Shown: one piece after another, positions 16,574 through 25,454 of the stretch
Layout: every line of letters starts with the position of its first letter
Position numbering within the stretch: the first letter of the stretch is position 1
DNA from: Sphingomonas sp.
GTDB lineage: Bacteria; Pseudomonadota; Alphaproteobacteria; Sphingomonadales; Sphingomonadaceae
Direction: 5' to 3'
NCBI RefSeq assembly: GCF_013812825.1
Contig: NZ_JACCSU010000027.1
Coordinates: 1 to 64,000 of the forward strand
DNA length: 64,000 bases
The notes under the pieces: model-generated
What the model was told of the DNA's origin: nothing
Database searches by the model: none
What the model saw: the letters and a program-made list of their open reading frames with translations, nothing else
Translations under genes and position numbers: made by a program

Positions 16574-17797
16574 TCAGGCCAGCGCGACCTCGGCAAGGAT
16601 CCGGTCGAGCACCAGCCGGCCAGCCGCAGTTGTCGCGATTCGCTCGCCGCTGCGGACAAGATGGCCGCTTCGGATCAGGCGATCCACTGCCCTCCAGTCG
16701 ACGATCGAGTCGAGACCGAAGCGGTTCGCGATGGCGCCCGCGTCAATGCCTTCGGCCAGCCGCAGCCCCATCACCAAAGCCTCGTCGGCCGCCTCTGTGG
16801 AGGTCAGCGGCTCCTCGTCCGCGATTCCATGGCCGTTGCGGGCAATTGCGGAGAGGAAATTCTCGGGCTTGCGGTGGCGCGCCGTGCGCTGGCCCAGCCG
16901 GCGGCCGTGCGCGCCGGGGCCGACTCCGGAATAATCGCCGTAGCGCCAGTAAGTGAGGTTGTGGCGGCTTTCCTCGCCCGGCCGCGCGTGGTTGCTGATC
17001 TCATAGGCGGGAAGACCGGCTGCCAAGGTGCGCTCGGCGGTCAGCTCGTAGAGTGCAGCCGCACGCTCGCAATCGAGAGCTTCGAGCTGGCCGGCGGCGG
17101 CGAGCGCGGCGAAGCGGGTGCCCGGCTCGATGGTCAGCTGGTACAGCGACAGATGGCCGGTGCCGAGCGCCAGCGCCCGGTCGAGCGCCATGCGCCACCA
17201 GGTCTCGGTGTCGCCGGGCAGCGCGTAGATCAAATCGACGCTGACGCGCGCGAAGTGCTTGCGGGCGATGTCCAGCGCGTCCAGCCCCTCGTCGGCCGAG
17301 TGGGCGCGGCCAAGGAAGGCGAGGCGCTCATCGTCGAAGCTCTGCAGGCCGAGCGACAGGCGGTTGACGCCCGCCACCGCGAGATCCGCGAACCGCGCCG
17401 CCTCGACCGAATTGGGGTTGGCCTCGAGCGTGATCTCGAGGTCCTCCGTCGCCGGCCAATGCTCCCGCGCGGCGGTGATCAATGCCGCGACCGTGCTCGG
17501 CTCCATCAGCGAGGGCGTGCCGCCGCCGAAGAAGATCGAGGTCAGCCGGCGGCCGGGAAGCTGGCGCGCTTCGTGGGCGAGGTCGGCGAGCAAGGCGTCG
17601 TGCCATTGGTCCTGGTCGACGACCGAACGAACGTGGCTGTTGAAGTCGCAATAGGGGCATTTGCTGACGCAGAAAGGCCAGTGGACGTAGAGGGCGAGGG
17701 GATCGGGCTCCTCAGCCCGTTCGCCTCGAGCGAAGTCGAGAGGCGTTTCGCACAATCGGTCGGATCCCTCGACTTCGCTCGGGACGAACGCGGTCAT
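16574..17797 (-). CDS. hemW: Radical SAM heme chaperone HemW (coproporphyrinogen-III-oxidase-like)
   Basis: HemW is a radical SAM protein that binds heme and delivers it to membrane targets; it is often mis-annotated as HemN. The cluster motif is C43-VSK-C47-PY-C50, followed by [19 protein letters not shown] and [12 protein letters not shown]. The ATG at 17797 overlaps the rdgB stop (ATGA), and no other good start exists before the CxxxCxxC motif, so the first 30 residues are probably translated. About residues 4-26 are encoded by a genomic palindrome (17727-17781), an unusual case of an interspersed repeat read as protein. Confidence 0.93.
   Translation of the reverse strand: MTAFVPSEVEGSDRLCETPLDFARGERAEEPDPLALYVHWPFCVSKCPYCDFNSHVRSVVDQDQWHDALLADLAHEARQLPGRRLTSIFFGGGTPSLMEPSTVAALITAAREHWPATEDLEITLEANPNSVEAARFADLAVAGVNRLSLGLQSFDDERLAFLGRAHSADEGLDALDIARKHFARVSVDLIYALPGDTETWWRMALDRALALGTGHLSLYQLTIEPGTRFAALAAAGQLEALDCERAAALYELTAERTLAAGLPAYEISNHARPGEESRHNLTYWRYGDYSGVGPGAHGRRLGQRTARHRKPENFLSAIARNGHGIADEEPLTSTEAADEALVMGLRLAEGIDAGAIANRFGLDSIVDWRAVDRLIRSGHLVRSGERIATTAAGRLVLDRILAEVALA
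17727..17781. repeat. Interspersed palindrome inside the 5' end of hemW
   Basis: A perfect 14-bp inverted repeat (17727-17740, CGAGCGAAGTCGAG, with 17768-17781) flanks a 27-base centre. The sequence type CTCGACTTCGCTCG is a familiar intergenic palindrome in sphingomonads. Here it sits between the rdgB stop and the HemW catalytic domain and is read in frame. Confidence 0.7.
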
Positions 17798-18405
17798 TTC
17801 CTGAGCGCCGCCACGAATTTCTTGAACGCGCGCGCTCGGTGGCTGATGCGGTGCTTTTGGGCCGGGTCCATCTCGCCGAAGGTCTGCTCATGGCCGGCGG
17901 GGACGAACATCGGGTCGTAGCCGAAGCCCTGGTCGCCGCGCGGCGGCCAGACGAGCGCTCCGTCGACCCGGCCCTCGAAGCCTTCGATCTGGCCGTCGTT
18001 GGGCCAGGCGAGCGACAAGGCACAGGCGAAATGGGCGTCGCGGCTGGCATCCGGCCCGGCCTCCTCGAGTCTCGTCCAGACGCGTTCCATCGCTCGCATC
18101 CAGTCGCGACTGCCAGCCTCGTCCTCGGCCCAGCGCGCCGAGAAGATGCCGGGAAGGCCGTGCAATGCGTCGACAGCGAGGCCGCTGTCGTCGGCGAGCG
18201 CCGGAAGCCCGGACAAATCGGCCGCCTCGCGCGCCTTCAGGTCGGCATTGTCGAGGAAGGTGTTGCCGATCTCCTCGGGCTCGGGAAGGCCGAGCTCCTC
18301 GGCGCCGACGCAGCCGATGCCGAGCGGTCCGATCAGCTCGGCGATCTCGCGCAGCTTGCCGGGGTTGTGGGTGGCGATGACCAGCCGCTCGCCGATCGGC
18401 CTCAT
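17794..18405 (-). CDS. rdgB: XTP/dITP diphosphatase (non-canonical purine NTP pyrophosphatase)
   Basis: RdgB/HAM1 hydrolyses dITP, XTP and ITP to monophosphates so they are not built into DNA or RNA. The 203-aa protein shows the family start [14 protein letters not shown], the [22 protein letters not shown] active-site segment (read here in parts) and the C-terminal QGFGYDPMF and HRISHRARA motifs. The ATG at 18405 overlaps the rph stop (ATGA), and its own stop overlaps the hemW start, so rph-rdgB-hemW is a tight operon. Confidence 0.96.
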   Translation of the reverse strand: MRPIGERLVIATHNPGKLREIAELIGPLGIGCVGAEELGLPEPEEIGNTFLDNADLKAREAADLSGLPALADDSGLAVDALHGLPGIFSARWAEDEAGSRDWMRAMERVWTRLEEAGPDASRDAHFACALSLAWPNDGQIEGFEGRVDGALVWPPRGDQGFGYDPMFVPAGHEQTFGEMDPAQKHRISHRARAFKKFVAALRK

Positions 18406-19118
18406 CGCGCCGCAGCCTTCAATTGCGCCTCGAAAATCTCCGTGCAGCCGATGCGGGCGAGACGCAGCAGCCGGAGCAGGCCTTCCTCGTCGTAGCATTC
18501 GCCCTCGGCGGTGACTTGGGCTTCGACGATCGAGCCGTCGGCGGTCAGCACGAAATTGCCGTCGCAGCCGGCGCCGCTGTCCTCGATGTAGTCGAGGTCG
18601 AGCACCGCGGTGCCATTGTGGATTCCGCAGCTGACCGCCGCGACCTGGGTCCGGATCGGGTCGGCGGCGATGCTTTTGGCGGCGAGCAGCTTGTCGACGG
18701 CAATGCGCAGCGCGACCCAGGCGCCCGAGATGGCCGCGGTGCGAGTGCCGCCATCGGCCTGGATGACATCGCAATCGACGATCACCTGGCGCTCGCCGAG
18801 CTTGGGGAGGTCGACCACGGCGCGCAGGCTTCGGCCGATCAGCCGCTGGATCTCCTGGGTCCGGCCCGACTGCTTGCCCTTGGCCGCCTCGCGGTTGCCG
18901 CGAGTGTGGGTGGCGCGCGGAAGCATTCCATATTCGGCCGTGACCCAACCCTGGCCCTTGCCGCGCAGGAACGGCGGCACCTTCTCCTCGACCGAAGCGG
19001 TGACCAGCACGCGCGTCTCGCCGAAGCTCACCAGGCACGAGCCTTCGGCGTGGCGCGTGAAGCCGGGCTCGAAGGCAAGCTCGCGCATCTGGTCGGGGGC
19101 GCGTCCGCTGGGGCGCAT
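18402..19118 (-). CDS. rph: Ribonuclease PH
   Basis: RNase PH is a phosphate-dependent 3'-5' exoribonuclease that trims tRNA precursors. The 238-aa protein begins [14 protein letters not shown] and has the typical features [37 protein letters not shown] and [18 protein letters not shown] (read in parts). It is the first gene of rph-rdgB-hemW and is divergent from hrcA, with only 62 bp between them. This rph/hrcA arrangement is common in alphaproteobacteria. Confidence 0.97.
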   Translation of the reverse strand: MRPSGRAPDQMRELAFEPGFTRHAEGSCLVSFGETRVLVTASVEEKVPPFLRGKGQGWVTAEYGMLPRATHTRGNREAAKGKQSGRTQEIQRLIGRSLRAVVDLPKLGERQVIVDCDVIQADGGTRTAAISGAWVALRIAVDKLLAAKSIAADPIRTQVAAVSCGIHNGTAVLDLDYIEDSGAGCDGNFVLTADGSIVEAQVTAEGECYDEEGLLRLLRLARIGCTEIFEAQLKAAAR

Positions 19119-19180
19119 TCAGGACTCCTTGAACTCGGGTTGAGCGGCGCTCACTAGACCGGGCGGCGGGGCAATCCTAG

Positions 19181-20227
19181 ATGCGGCTGGCAATGACCCA
19201 GCCCATCACCGAGCTCAGCGACCGAATGCGCTCGATCTTCGGCCTGGTGGTCGAGGCTTATCTCGAGCGCGGCCAGCCGGTTGGCTCGAAAGCGCTGGCC
19301 GGGAGCGTCAGCCTGTCGCCGGCCTCGATCCGTGGCGTGATGCAGGAGCTCGAGGAGCGCGGGTTGCTGACCCACCCGCACACGTCGGCGGGGCGGATCC
19401 CGACCGAAACCGGGCTGAGGCTGTTCGTCGACGGGATCATGCAGGCGTCACTCCCCGACGAGCGCGAGCGGGCGGCGATCGAGGCGCAGATCGCGCGCGA
19501 CCAGCCGATCGAGCAGGCGCTTGCGGCCGCGTCGGCGGCGCTGTCCGGCCTGTCGTCCTGCGCCGGCGTGGTGATGGCTCCCAAGCAGGAGCTGCACCTG
19601 AAGCAATTGAGCTTCGTCGCCTTGTCGCCCGGGCGCGCTCTGGCGGTGCTGGTCGGCGCCGACGGAAGCGTCGAGAACCGCATCGTCACGCTCGATGCCG
19701 CGACCGACCCGGCGGCGCTCAACGAGGTCGCCAATTTCGTCAATGCCCGGCTGTCGGGCATGACTCTCGCCGAGGCGGAGGCGCGGCTGCGGGCCGAGAT
19801 CGGCCAGCGCAAGGAAGCGCTCGACCGCGCCGCTGCCGAACTGATCGCCTCGGGGCTCGCGGCGTGGAGCGAGGACCATGCGCGGCGCCCGGTGCTGATC
19901 GTCCGCGGCCAGGCGAACTTGATCGACGAGCGCGCCGGCGAGGACCTGGAACGGGTGCGGCGGCTGCTCGACGAGCTCGAGGACCGCCAGGAAATCGCCC
20001 GTTTGCTCGAAGGCGCGCGCGACGCGCCCGGCTGCCGGATCTTCATCGGATCGGAGAACAGGATGTTCGCTCTGTCGGGCTCGTCGGTGATCGCCGCGCC
20101 CTATCGCGGGAGCCAGGGACAGGTGGTGGGAGTTGTCGGAGTGATCGGGCCGACCCGGTTGAACTATGCGCGGGTGGTCCCCATGGTGGATTTCACGGCC
20201 AAGGCGCTGACGAGATTGATGGCATGA
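19181..20227 (+). CDS. hrcA: Heat-inducible transcription repressor HrcA
   Basis: HrcA represses heat-shock chaperone genes by binding CIRCE elements. The 348-aa protein has the N-terminal winged helix (LSDRMRSIFGLVVEAYLERG, then SPASIRGVMQELEERGLLTHPHTSAGRIPT, read in parts) and the GAF-like effector domain ending in a VVGVIGPTRLNYARVV motif. An internal ATG at 19193 would give MTQPITELSDRM, an equally likely start. No CIRCE dyad is visible in the 62-bp upstream gap. The grpE start overlaps its stop. Confidence 0.95.
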   Translation: MRLAMTQPITELSDRMRSIFGLVVEAYLERGQPVGSKALAGSVSLSPASIRGVMQELEERGLLTHPHTSAGRIPTETGLRLFVDGIMQASLPDERERAAIEAQIARDQPIEQALAAASAALSGLSSCAGVVMAPKQELHLKQLSFVALSPGRALAVLVGADGSVENRIVTLDAATDPAALNEVANFVNARLSGMTLAEAEARLRAEIGQRKEALDRAAAELIASGLAAWSEDHARRPVLIVRGQANLIDERAGEDLERVRRLLDELEDRQEIARLLEGARDAPGCRIFIGSENRMFALSGSSVIAAPYRGSQGQVVGVVGVIGPTRLNYARVVPMVDFTAKALTRLMA

Positions 20228-20820
20228 CGGATGGTATGACGAACGAGGATAAGCTGCAGGATTCCGAGCAGGCCGAGCGCGAGAAGGTGGCGGCCGAAGC
20301 CGAGGAAATCCGCAAGGAAACCGCCGAAGCGGCCCCCGAGCTTGCCGAGCACGACCGGATTGCGGAGCTCGAAAAGGCGCTCGAGGACGCGACCAGCAAG
20401 GCGCTCTATGCGGCCGCCGAGACGCAGAACGTGCGCCGCCGGCTCGAGGCCGAGAAGGTGCAGGCCGCGGCCTATGCGTCGAGCGCGTTCGCGCGCGACA
20501 TGCTGGCGATCAAGGACCATCTCGACCGGGCGCTGGCCGCGGTTTCGGACGAGCTTCGCGACGACAATGTGGCGAGCAACTTCCTCGCGGGAATCGAGGC
20601 GACCGCGCGCGAGCTCGAAGCCGCGTTCGCCCGGCAGGGCATCGTCCGGATCCAGTCGATCGGCGAGAAGCTCGACCCGCACCGCCACCAGGCGATGATC
20701 GAGGTCGCCAGCGACAGCGCCGAGCCGGGGACCATCGTCGACGAGATGCAGGCCGGCTACATGCTCAAGGATCGGCTGCTTCGGCCGGCGCTGGTCGGAG
20801 TGGCGAAAGCACCCGAGTGA
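20224..20820 (+). CDS. grpE: Nucleotide exchange factor GrpE
   Basis: GrpE releases ADP from DnaK in the DnaK-DnaJ-GrpE chaperone cycle. The 198-aa protein has an acidic N-terminal tail, a long coiled coil (about residues 40-95, with QNVRRRLEAEKVQAAAYA) and the C-terminal beta domain with the signature GEKLDPHRHQAMIEV and YMLKDRLLRPALVGVA. The ATG at 20224 overlaps the hrcA stop (ATGA); a second ATG at 20236 is possible. dnaK is not in the window. Confidence 0.96.
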   Translation: MTDGMTNEDKLQDSEQAEREKVAAEAEEIRKETAEAAPELAEHDRIAELEKALEDATSKALYAAAETQNVRRRLEAEKVQAAAYASSAFARDMLAIKDHLDRALAAVSDELRDDNVASNFLAGIEATARELEAAFARQGIVRIQSIGEKLDPHRHQAMIEVASDSAEPGTIVDEMQAGYMLKDRLLRPALVGVAKAPE

Positions 20821-21338
20821 TGCGCGGCGCCGCGGCGCTCGCCTGCCTGCTGGCGGCCGGAGCGTGCACCCAGGGCCAGGATCAGCGGCGCGAGCAGCGT
20901 CAGTCGGCGTCGGCCAAGGCTGCCAGCGCCGAGCAGCCGACATTGCCGGTCCTGCTGCGCTACCTGCCGCCGGAGCGGGGCGGGCCCGAGGCTTACCCGG
21001 AAGCGATTGTCAGCGGCGTCCTCGATCTTTCCGGACCGTGCGTGCGGCTCCAGGACGGGCACGGCCGAGTGACGACCGTGGTCAGCGCCCCCGGCGCGTA
21101 TCTGCGGCAGGACGCCGCCGGGCTCTACATCCAGTCGGGCAGGGAACGCCTGCGGCACGGCTCGTCGGTCACCGGCGGCGGCGGCTGGTTCGACAATCTG
21201 CCGGCCGGTCCGGGGACGCTCGATCGGCCGATCCCCGCCCAATGCCGTTCGGGACCCTATGTGGTGGTCACCGACATCCAGCGCTACGACCCGTCCGACG
21301 ATCCGCCGCCGCGCTCACCGCCACCGCCCGGGCCCTAA
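20817..21338 (+). CDS. Hypothetical secreted protein, putative lipoprotein
   Basis: A 173-aa protein whose start (GTG 20817 or ATG 20820) overlaps the grpE stop. The N-terminus MRGAAALACLLAAGACTQGQ looks like a lipoprotein signal with a non-ideal lipobox. The body has two cysteines (SGPCVRLQD and PAQCRSGPYV) and a TTVVSAPGAYLRQ segment. The C-terminus is proline-rich (DDPPPRSPPPPGP). No family is recognised; the position after grpE may reflect read-through transcription and not shared function. Confidence 0.7.
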   Translation: MMRGAAALACLLAAGACTQGQDQRREQRQSASAKAASAEQPTLPVLLRYLPPERGGPEAYPEAIVSGVLDLSGPCVRLQDGHGRVTTVVSAPGAYLRQDAAGLYIQSGRERLRHGSSVTGGGGWFDNLPAGPGTLDRPIPAQCRSGPYVVVTDIQRYDPSDDPPPRSPPPPGP

Positions 21339-21356
21339 GCGCGAGCCGACCAGCGG

Positions 21357-22682
21357 TCAGAACGGGAAATACATCTGGATGGCGATGACTCCGACCACCC
21401 AGGTGATGAGGTTGAGCGGGATCCCGACCTTGACGAAGTCGAGGTAGTTGTAGCCGCCCATCTGGTAGACGATGACGTTGGTCTGGTAGCCGAAGGGAGT
21501 CGCGAAGGCCGCGCTGCCCGCCAGCATGATCGCGACGAGGAACGGGCGCGGACTGACGGCGAACGCTTCGGCCATCGACACGGCGATCGGAGTGAAGAGC
21601 ACCGCCACGGTCGCGTTCGACAGGATTTCCGTGGCGAACAAGGTCGTTCCGTAGAGGATGACCAGCGCGAGCAGCGGGCTCATCCCGTCCATCGAGCCAA
21701 GCAGCAGGGCGGTCGCGGAACCAGCCAGGCCGGTTTCATCCAGAGCGATTCCGAGCACCACCATTCCGGCGATCAGCATCAGCACTTCGGGCCGAAGGCC
21801 GCTGTAGGCTTCGGTGGCGGTGATCACCCTGAGCAGGATCAGCAGCACCGCTCCGGCAAAGGCGCAAGCGGCGATCGGCGCGACGTTCAAGGCCGCCAGC
21901 GTGACCACCCCGACGAACACCAGCGAGGACGTCAGCGCCGCCCATGGCCGCAGCTCGACCTGCTTGGCGAACGGCTCCGCAGAACCGATCAGTCCACCGG
22001 CAAGCCCCGGCTCGCGGAAATTCTCGGCGGCGTGAGCGGCTTCGCTTGCGCTGGCTTTCGGCTCGCCATTGCCGGCCTTGACCAGCCGGGTGCTGAACAG
22101 CAGCAGGTAGAGACCGCCGGCGGCGGCGACCATCAGCCCGGCGGGCGTGATCTCGAAGATTCCGAACCGCGGCTGGCCGGCCACCATCGCCATGTCGTTG
22201 ACCAGCAGGTTGGTGGATGTTCCGATGAGCGTGCAGCAGCCGCCCAGAACCGCCGCGTAGGATAGCGGGATCAGATAGCATTTTGGCGAGCGCCCAAGCG
22301 AATTGGCGACATCCCGAACGACGGGTGCGCTGAGCACGACGATCGGCGTGTTGTTGAGGAACGCCGAGGCGCCGCCGGCGAGGCCGATCAGGATCCACAG
22401 TCCCGCCGTACCGATCCGCTTGCACAAGGCGACCACCTTGCGAATGGCGGTATCGAGAAGCCCGGAAAGCTCCATCGCGTAGGCAATGACGAACAGCGAG
22501 GCGAGCGCGATGATGGCTGGGCTGGCGAACGCCGACTGCACTTCGACCGGACGGACGACGCCGGTCATGAGCAGGAACGCCGCGCCGGCCAGCGCAACGA
22601 CGTCGGACCTCACCTTGTCCCAGATCAGCGCAGTGACGACGGCGGCGAGGACCAGCAGGGTGAGCGCCTGTTCGAAGGTCAT
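21357..22682 (-). CDS. SLC13/DASS-type permease
   Basis: A 441-aa polytopic inner-membrane transporter of the SLC13/CitMHS/ArsB superfamily. It has an internal two-fold repeat with the substrate and sodium clamp motifs SAFLNNTPIVVLSAPVV and GTSTNLLVN in the first half, and ILSNATVAVLFTPIAVSMA with AFATPFGYQTN in the second. Many relatives carry TrkA-C domains in the middle; here a hydrophilic stretch (about residues 225-262) is too short for one. Dicarboxylates, sulfate or similar anions are likely substrates. The ATG at 22682 (MTFEQALTLLVLAAV) starts directly at the first helix. Confidence 0.88.
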   Translation of the reverse strand: MTFEQALTLLVLAAVVTALIWDKVRSDVVALAGAAFLLMTGVVRPVEVQSAFASPAIIALASLFVIAYAMELSGLLDTAIRKVVALCKRIGTAGLWILIGLAGGASAFLNNTPIVVLSAPVVRDVANSLGRSPKCYLIPLSYAAVLGGCCTLIGTSTNLLVNDMAMVAGQPRFGIFEITPAGLMVAAAGGLYLLLFSTRLVKAGNGEPKASASEAAHAAENFREPGLAGGLIGSAEPFAKQVELRPWAALTSSLVFVGVVTLAALNVAPIAACAFAGAVLLILLRVITATEAYSGLRPEVLMLIAGMVVLGIALDETGLAGSATALLLGSMDGMSPLLALVILYGTTLFATEILSNATVAVLFTPIAVSMAEAFAVSPRPFLVAIMLAGSAAFATPFGYQTNVIVYQMGGYNYLDFVKVGIPLNLITWVVGVIAIQMYFPF

Positions 22683-22793
22683 CGGCTCAATTTCCGCTCC
22701 TGCGTCGCCTTCGCTTCCTATGGGCACTTTTGCAGTAGGGGCCAAGCGCCATGAGGCTCGCGCAACAGCGGAGCTGTGCTATGCGTGCTGCCA

Positions 22794-23711
22794 ATGGAAA
22801 ATCTGCGGACCCATCCGCTGCGGTTTGCGAGGTTGCACCTCGTGGCGGCGCTGACAATGCTTTGCGCTTGCCAGCCCGAGGCGCAGGACCCCGGCAATTT
22901 GCACAATGCCGAGGAGCCGACGCTCAACGCTTCCGTGGTGCCTCGGCCACAACCCGCACTGGATCGCGCCGCGATCTTTGCGGCGGTCGCGCGGGCGGCC
23001 AGCGCGGAAGCCGCCGGCACCGATCACTCCGAAGCTCAGCGGGAGCTCGACGGCCGGCAGTTCGAGATCCGGATCCGGTTCGGCTGCAAAGGCCCGTCGA
23101 CCGAGCTCCGCGAGGAGTGGCTGGGCTGGTCCTTCGACCGCGAGAAAGGCACCTTGAGAGTGCGGGCGATGCCCACCCTTTCGGCGGAGGAGCAACTGGT
23201 CAAGGCGCTCGGCGGCGACCAGTTCGAGGCGGTCGAAGGCTTCTGGATCCCGCGACCGTGGCTGCTCGAGGCCGCGTGCCCCGCCACGGCCGCGGTCAGT
23301 TCCGCGCCCGCCGAGCCGGCCGCGGACGCCGCCTCCAAGGAAACAGGCGCGCAGCCGGCGACGACGCCCGCCGCCGCGGCCGAAAGCCAGCAGATCACCG
23401 AACCGGTGCCCAAATGGCCACGGATCGGAATCGCGCAATTCTTTACCGAAACCGATCCCCGAACGGGGCGGCGCTCGATGCGCCCGTACGAGGCGGTCAA
23501 GACGCTCGGCCCCGAGCAGCCGATCGGCTCCCAGGGCTTCAACCTCGTGCTGTCGGGCCGCTTGAAAGCGCTTCCGGACAAGCGAGTCATCGCCTGCGTC
23601 GCCAAGGGAGCGGACAGCCCGCCGGAATGCATCGTTTCGGTCGATTTCGATCGAGTGTGGATCGAGAAACCGGCCGATCGGGAGATTCTCGCCGAATGGG
23701 GCGGCGGGTGA
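22794..23711 (+). CDS. Hypothetical secreted protein
   Basis: A protein of about 305 aa. The ATG at 22794 (MENLRTHPLRFARLHLVAAL) gives a signal sequence ending near TMLCACQPE, which may be a lipoprotein site. The mature protein has a helical Ala/Glu-rich stretch, a beta region with GRQFEIRIRFGCKGPS, an Ala/Pro/Thr-rich linker (about residues 165-205) and a C-terminal domain with VDFDRVWIEKPADREILAEW. Alphaproteobacteria contain similar proteins with no known role. It is divergent from the SLC13 gene. Confidence 0.75.
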   Translation: MENLRTHPLRFARLHLVAALTMLCACQPEAQDPGNLHNAEEPTLNASVVPRPQPALDRAAIFAAVARAASAEAAGTDHSEAQRELDGRQFEIRIRFGCKGPSTELREEWLGWSFDREKGTLRVRAMPTLSAEEQLVKALGGDQFEAVEGFWIPRPWLLEAACPATAAVSSAPAEPAADAASKETGAQPATTPAAAAESQQITEPVPKWPRIGIAQFFTETDPRTGRRSMRPYEAVKTLGPEQPIGSQGFNLVLSGRLKALPDKRVIACVAKGADSPPECIVSVDFDRVWIEKPADREILAEWGGG

Positions 23712-23734
23712 CACGCTCAAGCTAGGCGAGCGGC

Positions 23735-24157
23735 TCAGTCGCCAATGAGATTGACCTCCGGCTCGATCGTCTCGCCGCCCACTTCGAACTCTAGGAGCCA
23801 AATCGCTGCGATCAGAGCCACGGTCGCCAAGGTACTGGCAATCGACACCGTTCGGACACTCGTGACTTTGACCGATTTTACTTTGTGCGTGTGGAGCGTC
23901 GAGAACACCGCGCAGGCGCGCCGCTCGGCCGCGACGAAGATCATGATGGCGATGAGCAGGAAACCGCTTGCAATGAGTTTCGCGACCCATGCGGGCTCGA
24001 GACGGGCGAACAAGGCGTTGAACGCGAGACCGATGCCGATCCCCGCGTAACCGGTCCGCAGCCAGCCGGCGAAGGTCCGCTCGTTGGCGAGCACCGTTCG
24101 GTCTTCGGCGAAATCCGTCCGGGTCCGCGCGAGCTCGGTCTTGTCTCCGTCCGCCAT
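23735..24157 (-). CDS. DUF202 (YidH family) membrane protein
   Basis: A 140-aa inner-membrane protein with the DUF202 signature FAEDRTVLANERTFAGWLRT near residue 16-35, followed by three transmembrane helices (about 38-58, 60-80 and 104-125). The function of this family is unknown. It is convergent with the secreted protein gene, 23 bp away, and separated by 54 bp from the flavin oxidase gene on its other side. Confidence 0.85.
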   Translation of the reverse strand: MADGDKTELARTRTDFAEDRTVLANERTFAGWLRTGYAGIGIGLAFNALFARLEPAWVAKLIASGFLLIAIMIFVAAERRACAVFSTLHTHKVKSVKVTSVRTVSIASTLATVALIAAIWLLEFEVGGETIEPEVNLIGD

Positions 24158-24211
24158 TCACCAAGAACGCGGCGGCGGCGGAACCGTTCAGCGAGGCAAA
24201 CGCGTGCCCGC

Positions 24212-25444
24212 TCAGTGAACCTCGCGCTTGTGGGTCTCGGCCTTGGTGGCGAGGCTGAAGCGCGGCTCGGCGGGCACCCGATCGAACAGCCTCGCGGCGG
24301 CGTAGCGGCCGACCTCGGGCCCGTGCTTGAAGCCGTGACCCGAGCCGCCGCCGACCAGCAGCACGTTCGAAAGCCGCGGGTGTAAATCGATCAGGAAGTC
24401 ACCGTTCGAGCTGTTCTCATACTGGCAGACGCGGGCTTCGGTCAGCGGCGCGTTGCGCAGCAGCGGGAAGCGGCGGTCGCGGAAGGCGACGACGTCCGCC
24501 AGCGCGGCTTCCGAATGACGCCGGTCCTGCGCGTCGGGATCGACCGCTGCCCCATGCGCATCATGGGCGAACTTGACCCCGCGGCTCTCGAGGTCCGGGA
24601 AGCCGTAGTAGATGTCGCCGCCGTTGAAGTCCGCCCAGCCCGGCATCGCGCCGGGCAGGAAGCGGCGGTCGCCGGCCGGCGGCGCGAAGAAGAACACTTC
24701 CTGCCGAGTCGGCTGGATTCGCCCACCGACGACATCGGGGAAGATTTTCGGCAGCCACGGACCCAGCGCGAAGACGAACGCATCCGCCTCCAGGCTGCCG
24801 CTCGACAAGCGGATCGAGCGCAGCTTGCCGCCCGACTGCCGCGGACCATGCGCGGCCTCGTGGCGGTAGTCGCCGCCCGAGCGAACGAACTGCCGCACCA
24901 GGGTCTGCACCGACCGCCGAGCCATCAGCGCTCCGAACCCCGGTTCGAACAGCCCCATTCGAATCCCGGCGAAATCGATCATCGGGAAGCGCCGAGCCAT
25001 CTCGGCCGGCGTCAGCAGCTGGCTCGGCAGCCCCAGCCGCCGGTGCGCGGCGATGCTGTCGTGGGCGTACGGCTCATCGGTCGGGAAGAAGAACAGCACC
25101 CCGTGGGGGACGAAGATCGGCAGGCCCGACGCGCCGCTCAGCGCCTTCCACTGCGGCAGCGAATCCGTCGACATGCGGGTGTAGATGTCGTCCTTGCCGT
25201 AGGCCGCGCGGGTCATGCGCGACTCCCCGCCCGACGAGGCGCGACTGTGCGCCGGCCCGTGCGCGTCGAGCAGGGTCACGCGATGGCCCAGCTGCTGGAG
25301 ATGATGGGCGGTCCACGCGCCGAACACGCCGGCGCCGATCACCGCGATATGGCTTTTGGAGCCGAGCGGCGCGGCCTTGAGGATGGCGGGCGACAAAGCG
25401 GCGCCGCCCGCCCCGGAAAGGAGCGAGCGGCGAGTCAGTTTCAT
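24212..25444 (-). CDS. Tat-exported FAD-dependent oxidase (DAO / monomeric sarcosine oxidase type)
   Basis: A 410-aa flavoprotein with a Tat signal (R5-R6 in MKLTRRSLLSG) and a following GAGVFG dinucleotide-binding motif at about 37-42. C340 in ARVCQYENSSNGDFLIDLHP aligns with the cysteine that binds FAD covalently in monomeric sarcosine oxidase, so covalent flavinylation is likely. The protein should act in the periplasm on an N-methyl amino acid, amine or amino acid. It starts 10 bp after the stop of the TonB-dependent receptor on the same strand, which suggests uptake and oxidation of one substrate. Confidence 0.88.
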   Translation of the reverse strand: MKLTRRSLLSGAGGAALSPAILKAAPLGSKSHIAVIGAGVFGAWTAHHLQQLGHRVTLLDAHGPAHSRASSGGESRMTRAAYGKDDIYTRMSTDSLPQWKALSGASGLPIFVPHGVLFFFPTDEPYAHDSIAAHRRLGLPSQLLTPAEMARRFPMIDFAGIRMGLFEPGFGALMARRSVQTLVRQFVRSGGDYRHEAAHGPRQSGGKLRSIRLSSGSLEADAFVFALGPWLPKIFPDVVGGRIQPTRQEVFFFAPPAGDRRFLPGAMPGWADFNGGDIYYGFPDLESRGVKFAHDAHGAAVDPDAQDRRHSEAALADVVAFRDRRFPLLRNAPLTEARVCQYENSSNGDFLIDLHPRLSNVLLVGGGSGHGFKHGPEVGRYAAARLFDRVPAEPRFSLATKAETHKREVH

Positions 25445-25454
25445 CGTCGGCCGG

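Noticed and set aside
19119..19180. CIRCE operator before hrcA
   Set aside because: No TTAGCACTC-N9-GAGTGCTAA-like dyad in the 62-bp gap; HrcA self-control through CIRCE is not supported here.
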